Translations under genes and position numbers: made by a program
Part shown: piece after piece, positions 61,812 through 64,000 of the stretch
Numbering within the stretch: the first letter of the stretch is position 1
Layout: every line of letters starts with the position of its first letter
NCBI GenBank assembly: GCA_035940575.1
Contig: DASZER010000033.1
Span: forward strand, 28,903-92,902
DNA: 64,000 nt
From: BP-191 sp035940575
Lineage (GTDB): Bacteria > Actinomycetota > Actinomycetes > BP-191
Direction of reading: 5' to 3'
The notes under the pieces: model-generated
The model's input: the letters and a program-made list of their open reading frames with translations, nothing else
What the model was told of the DNA's origin: nothing
Databases searched by the model: none

Positions 61812-62299
61812 GGCTCAGTATCTCCGAGCTCCACGCCCCGGAACGACAGGAGCAGCGCGAGCGCGCCGCCGGCGACGATCGCCATGTCGGCGACGTTGAA
61901 GACCGGCCACACCGACTCGCCGTGCCAGTGCAGGTCGATGAAGTCCACGACGTGCCCACGGAACGGCCCCGGGTCGCGCAGGATCCGGTCGGCCAGGTTG
62001 CCCAGGGCGCCGCCGAGGACGAGGCCGAGCGTGAGCGCCCACGGGCGGCTGGTGATCGTGCGGGCGGTGCGGACGATCACGACGACGATGCCGATCGCGA
62101 TCAGGCTGAACAGCACCGTCGCGCCGCCCGCGATGCTGAACGCGGCGCCGGGGTTGCGCTGCTCGTGCAGCACGACGAGGCCGCCGAGCGTCTCCACGCC
62201 GCGGTCGTGCAGGCTCGCGACGGCCCAGACCTTGGTCGCGGCGTCGAGCGCGACCGTGGCCGCCGCGACGGCGGCGAGGAGCGGGACCGGTCGCGTCAG
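61808..62299 (-). CDS. lspA: Lipoprotein signal peptidase II, apparent CTG start
   Basis: A 163-residue aspartyl protease of the membrane that cleaves prolipoproteins. Conserved D-x-x-T-K in the first helix (LDAATKVW), NPGAAFSI, the catalytic Asp pair in GNLADR and FNVADM. The only start that keeps the first helix is a CTG at 62299, overlapping the preceding stop (CTGA) with GAGGA six bases upstream. The next start, GTG 62197, would delete TM1 and D-x-x-T-K. Confidence 0.93.
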   Translation of the reverse strand: MTRPVPLLAAVAAATVALDAATKVWAVASLHDRGVETLGGLVVLHEQRNPGAAFSIAGGATVLFSLIAIGIVVVIVRTARTITSRPWALTLGLVLGGALGNLADRILRDPGPFRGHVVDFIDLHWHGESVWPVFNVADMAIVAGGALALLLSFRGVELGDTEP

Positions 62300-63633
62300 C
62301 GGCGTTCCTCACGCTGCTTGCACGTGACGCACATGGTGGCGGCGGGGCGGGCCATCAGGCGCGCCTTGCCGATCGGGTTGCCGCAGACCTCGCAGGCGCC
62401 GTAGGTGCCGTTGGAGACGCGTTCGAGGGCGCGGTCGACCTGGGCGAGCAGGTCGCGGCTGTTGTTCGCGAGCGACATCTCGTGCTCGCGTTCGAACGTC
62501 TTGGTCCCGGCGTCGGCCTGGTCGTCGCCCGCGCCCTCGCCGCCGCCCTCGGCCTGGATCTTGGCCCACGTCGTCTCGGCTTCGTCGATCTCGTTGCGGA
62601 GGTCCTGGCGCTGCTTCTCGAGCTCCTTGCGGACGGAGTTGAGCTCGGACTTCGACCACTTCTCGACCGGCTTGGCGGGCTCGGCGGCCTTGGCGGGGGC
62701 GGCCTTGGCCGGGCGCGCGGCCTTGGTCGCGGCGGGCTTCGCGGGCTCGGGGGTCGCGGCCTTGGCGGGCGCGGCCTTGGTGGCGGGCGCGGCCTTCGCG
62801 GGAGCGGCGGCCTTCGCCGGGGCAGCCTTCGCGGGGCCGGCCGCCTTGGCAGGGGCGGCCTTCGCGGGGCCGGCCGCCTTGGCAGGGGCGGCCTTCGCGG
62901 GCACGGCCTTGGCGACCGCGGCCTTGGCGGGCGCCTTGGCGGCGGCCGGGGTCGGCTTGGCGGGCTTCGCCGGGGCGGCCTTGGCCGGCTTCGCGGCCGC
63001 CTTCGCGGGCGCGGCCGGCTTCGCGGCGGCCTTGGCCGGTGCGGCCTTGGCGGGCGCGGCCGGCTTCGCGGCGGCCTTGGCGGGCGTCGCCTTGGCCGGT
63101 GCGGCGGGCTTGGCGGGCTTCGCGGGGGCGGCGGCCTTGCCCGGCGCCTTGGTGCCCTTGGTCGCCGCGGCCTTGGTCGCCTTGGCGGCGGCGGGCGCGG
63201 CCTTGGCGGGCTTCGCGGACGCCTTCGCGGCGGCGGCGCGCACGGGCGCGACCGCCGGCTTGGCGGCCTTCTCCGGCGGCGCGGCGGCGCGGCCCTTCGC
63301 CGCCGACTTGGCCGGAACGGCGTTCGGCGGGCTCTTCCTCGCCGCCGTCGCCGGGCCTGGCTTCGCCGGCTTGGCGGGCGCCTTCGCGGTCGACTTGACG
63401 GGCTTGGCAGGGCTCTTGGCCGCGCTCTTCGCGGGCGCGGCGGTCTTGGCAGCCGTCGGAACCTCCTGGGCCTGGGCCTTCGCCGGGGCGGGCCGTACCG
63501 TCACCGACGACGGCTCGGGAGCGAGCTCGGGCGCGCCGGCCGCCGTACGGCGACCGCGGAACAGCTTCGTGAGCCGTCCCTTGCCTGCCCTGCGGGGACC
63601 TTCGTCAGGGAACGGCGGGCGGTTCGCGGTCAT
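62296..63633 (-). CDS. DksA/TraR zinc finger protein with long Ala/Lys/Pro tail
   Basis: A 445-residue protein. The last about 115 residues are a DksA/TraR module: coiled-coil part (ELNSVRKELEKQRQDLRNEI) and a C4 zinc finger (CEVCGNP and MCVTCK). DksA proteins bind RNA polymerase through its secondary channel. Residues about 55-330 are an AAPAK/KPA-rich histone H1-like segment, which probably binds DNA. ATG at 63633 has GGAGGAG at 4 bases; a GTG 36 bases earlier lies inside a DnaA-box-like motif and is less likely. Upstream of lspA as in Streptomyces. Confidence 0.9.
   Translation of the reverse strand: MTANRPPFPDEGPRRAGKGRLTKLFRGRRTAAGAPELAPEPSSVTVRPAPAKAQAQEVPTAAKTAAPAKSAAKSPAKPVKSTAKAPAKPAKPGPATAARKSPPNAVPAKSAAKGRAAAPPEKAAKPAVAPVRAAAAKASAKPAKAAPAAAKATKAAATKGTKAPGKAAAPAKPAKPAAPAKATPAKAAAKPAAPAKAAPAKAAAKPAAPAKAAAKPAKAAPAKPAKPTPAAAKAPAKAAVAKAVPAKAAPAKAAGPAKAAPAKAAGPAKAAPAKAAAPAKAAPATKAAPAKAATPEPAKPAATKAARPAKAAPAKAAEPAKPVEKWSKSELNSVRKELEKQRQDLRNEIDEAETTWAKIQAEGGGEGAGDDQADAGTKTFEREHEMSLANNSRDLLAQVDRALERVSNGTYGACEVCGNPIGKARLMARPAATMCVTCKQREERR
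62690..63430 (-). repeat. Low-complexity AAPAK-encoding repeat region
   Basis: In-frame GC-rich near-repeats (GCCTTGGC and CTTCGCGG words on the plus strand) encode the Ala/Lys/Pro tail. Near-exact copies, for example the AGPAKAAPAKA unit, occur twice in a row around 62822-62895. Length may vary between strains. Confidence 0.6.
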
Positions 63634-63661
63634 CGCTCCTCCGTCCTCGACACGGATCCTG

Positions 63662-63681
63662 TTGTCCACAAGTTGTCCACA
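63662..63681. promoter_or_regulatory. Two DnaA-box-like sites (TTGTCCACA)
   Basis: TTGTCCACA at 63662-63670 and again at 63673-63681, in direct repeat separated by two bases. This is the consensus DnaA box of high-GC actinobacteria as I recall it. They lie 29-48 bases upstream of the ATG of the DksA-like gene. Confidence 0.55.
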
Positions 63682-63867
63682 GACGGGTCAACGAGTGCGG
63701 GCAGGATAAGCCGCCCTTCCCGCGTGATCAACGCGGCGCGCGGAGGGGCTGTTCCGGAAAGTTCGCGACGGGCCCGCCTCAGCGGCGGCGAGCGCGTGCG
63801 ACCAGCGCCAAGGGCGACGAGCAGCTCGGTGGCGACGACGACCGCGAACGTCGTCCACCCCGGCCCG

Positions 63868-63900
63868 CCACCCGTGCTCGTTCCCGACGAGCACGGGTGG
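63868..63900 (-). terminator. Hairpin directly after the HAD-like gene
   Basis: CCACCCGTGCTCG (63868-63880) pairs perfectly with 63888-63900 over 13 bp with a seven-base loop, adjacent to the stop codon at 63901. No U-tract. The rest of the gap 63682-63867 shows nothing else. Confidence 0.55.
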
Positions 63901-64000
63901 TCAACCCGCCAGCACCGTACGAGCCGCCTCGACGAGCCCCGGGGCGCCGCCGGTGCGGACGAGCACCGCCCGCAGCCCCGCCGCCCGCGCGCCCTCGACG
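63901..64000 (-). CDS. C-terminus of a HAD-like hydrolase (cut by window edge)
   Basis: Reading the minus strand, the last 33 codons encode VEGARAAGLRAVLVRTGG and EAARTVLAG before TGA. The run V-E-G-A-R-A-A-G-x-R-A-V-L-V is the usual C-terminal motif IV segment of HAD-superfamily phosphatases. Most of the protein lies outside the window, so subfamily cannot be assigned. Confidence 0.55.
   Translation of the reverse strand, partial: VEGARAAGLRAVLVRTGGAPGLVEAARTVLAG

Noticed and set aside
61808..62197. lspA starting at GTG 62197
   Set aside because: It would remove the first membrane helix and the conserved D-x-x-T-K motif, giving 129 residues instead of about 163.
62690..63430. Repeat region as a CRISPR array or mobile repeat
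   Set aside because: The repeats are in-frame Ala/Lys/Pro codons of one protein, with no spacer structure.
63634..63669. GTG start at 63669 for the DksA-like gene
   Set aside because: It lies in a DnaA-box-like repeat, lacks a ribosome binding site, and the ATG at 63633 has a strong one.

Overview
The window is a high-GC, gene-dense chromosomal segment of an actinobacterium (Actinomycetota). Supporting signs are GTG starts at about half the genes, stop/start overlaps (GTGA, ATGA or TGATG) at nearly every operon junction, a PriA-type hisA, an ANTAR response regulator, a trp-operon membrane protein and a DksA-like protein with a long Ala/Lys/Pro tail. The block order polA, liv ABC transporter, ANTAR regulator, trp, his, dnaE, rluD-lspA-dksA resembles what I recall from Streptomyces and related genera. 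Genus cannot be set from the sequence alone. No CRISPR array, insertion sequence, integrase or phage gene was seen.

Layout. 1-6.4 kb: polA, a P-loop kinase and two exported proteins in one operon; a divergent thioesterase; an acetyltransferase; a PLP decarboxylase. 6.4-6.7 kb: a non-coding stretch with a promoter-like motif and strong RNA-like folding. 6.7-13 kb: livKHMGF branched-chain amino-acid importer, ANTAR regulator, tRNA-Leu(CAA). 13.2-19 kb: a NarL-type two-component pair, a two-gene ABC exporter, a VOC protein, a RiPP-precursor-like peptide, then on the other strand a membrane-anchored ECF sigma factor with a secreted six-cysteine peptide. 19.2-20.7 kb: a VIT1-like transporter and a coiled-coil protein. 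20.8-30.8 kb: a five-gene operon WGR-DUF4132 / MoxR AAA+ / DUF5682 / VWA / SWIM, the largest accessory system here. 30.9-45.6 kb: trpECBA and hisDCBHAF-I, interrupted between hisF and hisI by two genes for secreted proteins, one of them integrin-like. 45.7-56.2 kb: ABC-F protein, LON-domain protein, propeller membrane protein, crotonase, an ABC transporter and small exported proteins. 56.3-64 kb: dnaE1, a membrane protein, rluD, lspA and the DksA-like gene, followed by the end of a HAD-like gene.

How genes work together. The trp and his genes form tightly coupled chains. trpF, trpD and trpG are absent from the window, and the PriA-type hisA probably supplies the trpF step. The liv genes form one importer. 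The five-gene MoxR operon is arranged as one regulated machine: an AAA+ motor with a VWA partner, a WGR sensor-like subunit, a SWIM zinc-finger subunit and a DUF5682 protein carrying His/Glu/Arg motifs like those of EreA/ChaN enzymes.

Expression signals. Fourteen genes have a TANNNT -10 hexamer ending 5-8 bases before the start codon, consistent with leaderless mRNAs. At three divergent gene pairs the two -10 hexamers share the same central TA, giving compact bidirectional promoters. Four of five convergent gene pairs overlap at their stop codons.
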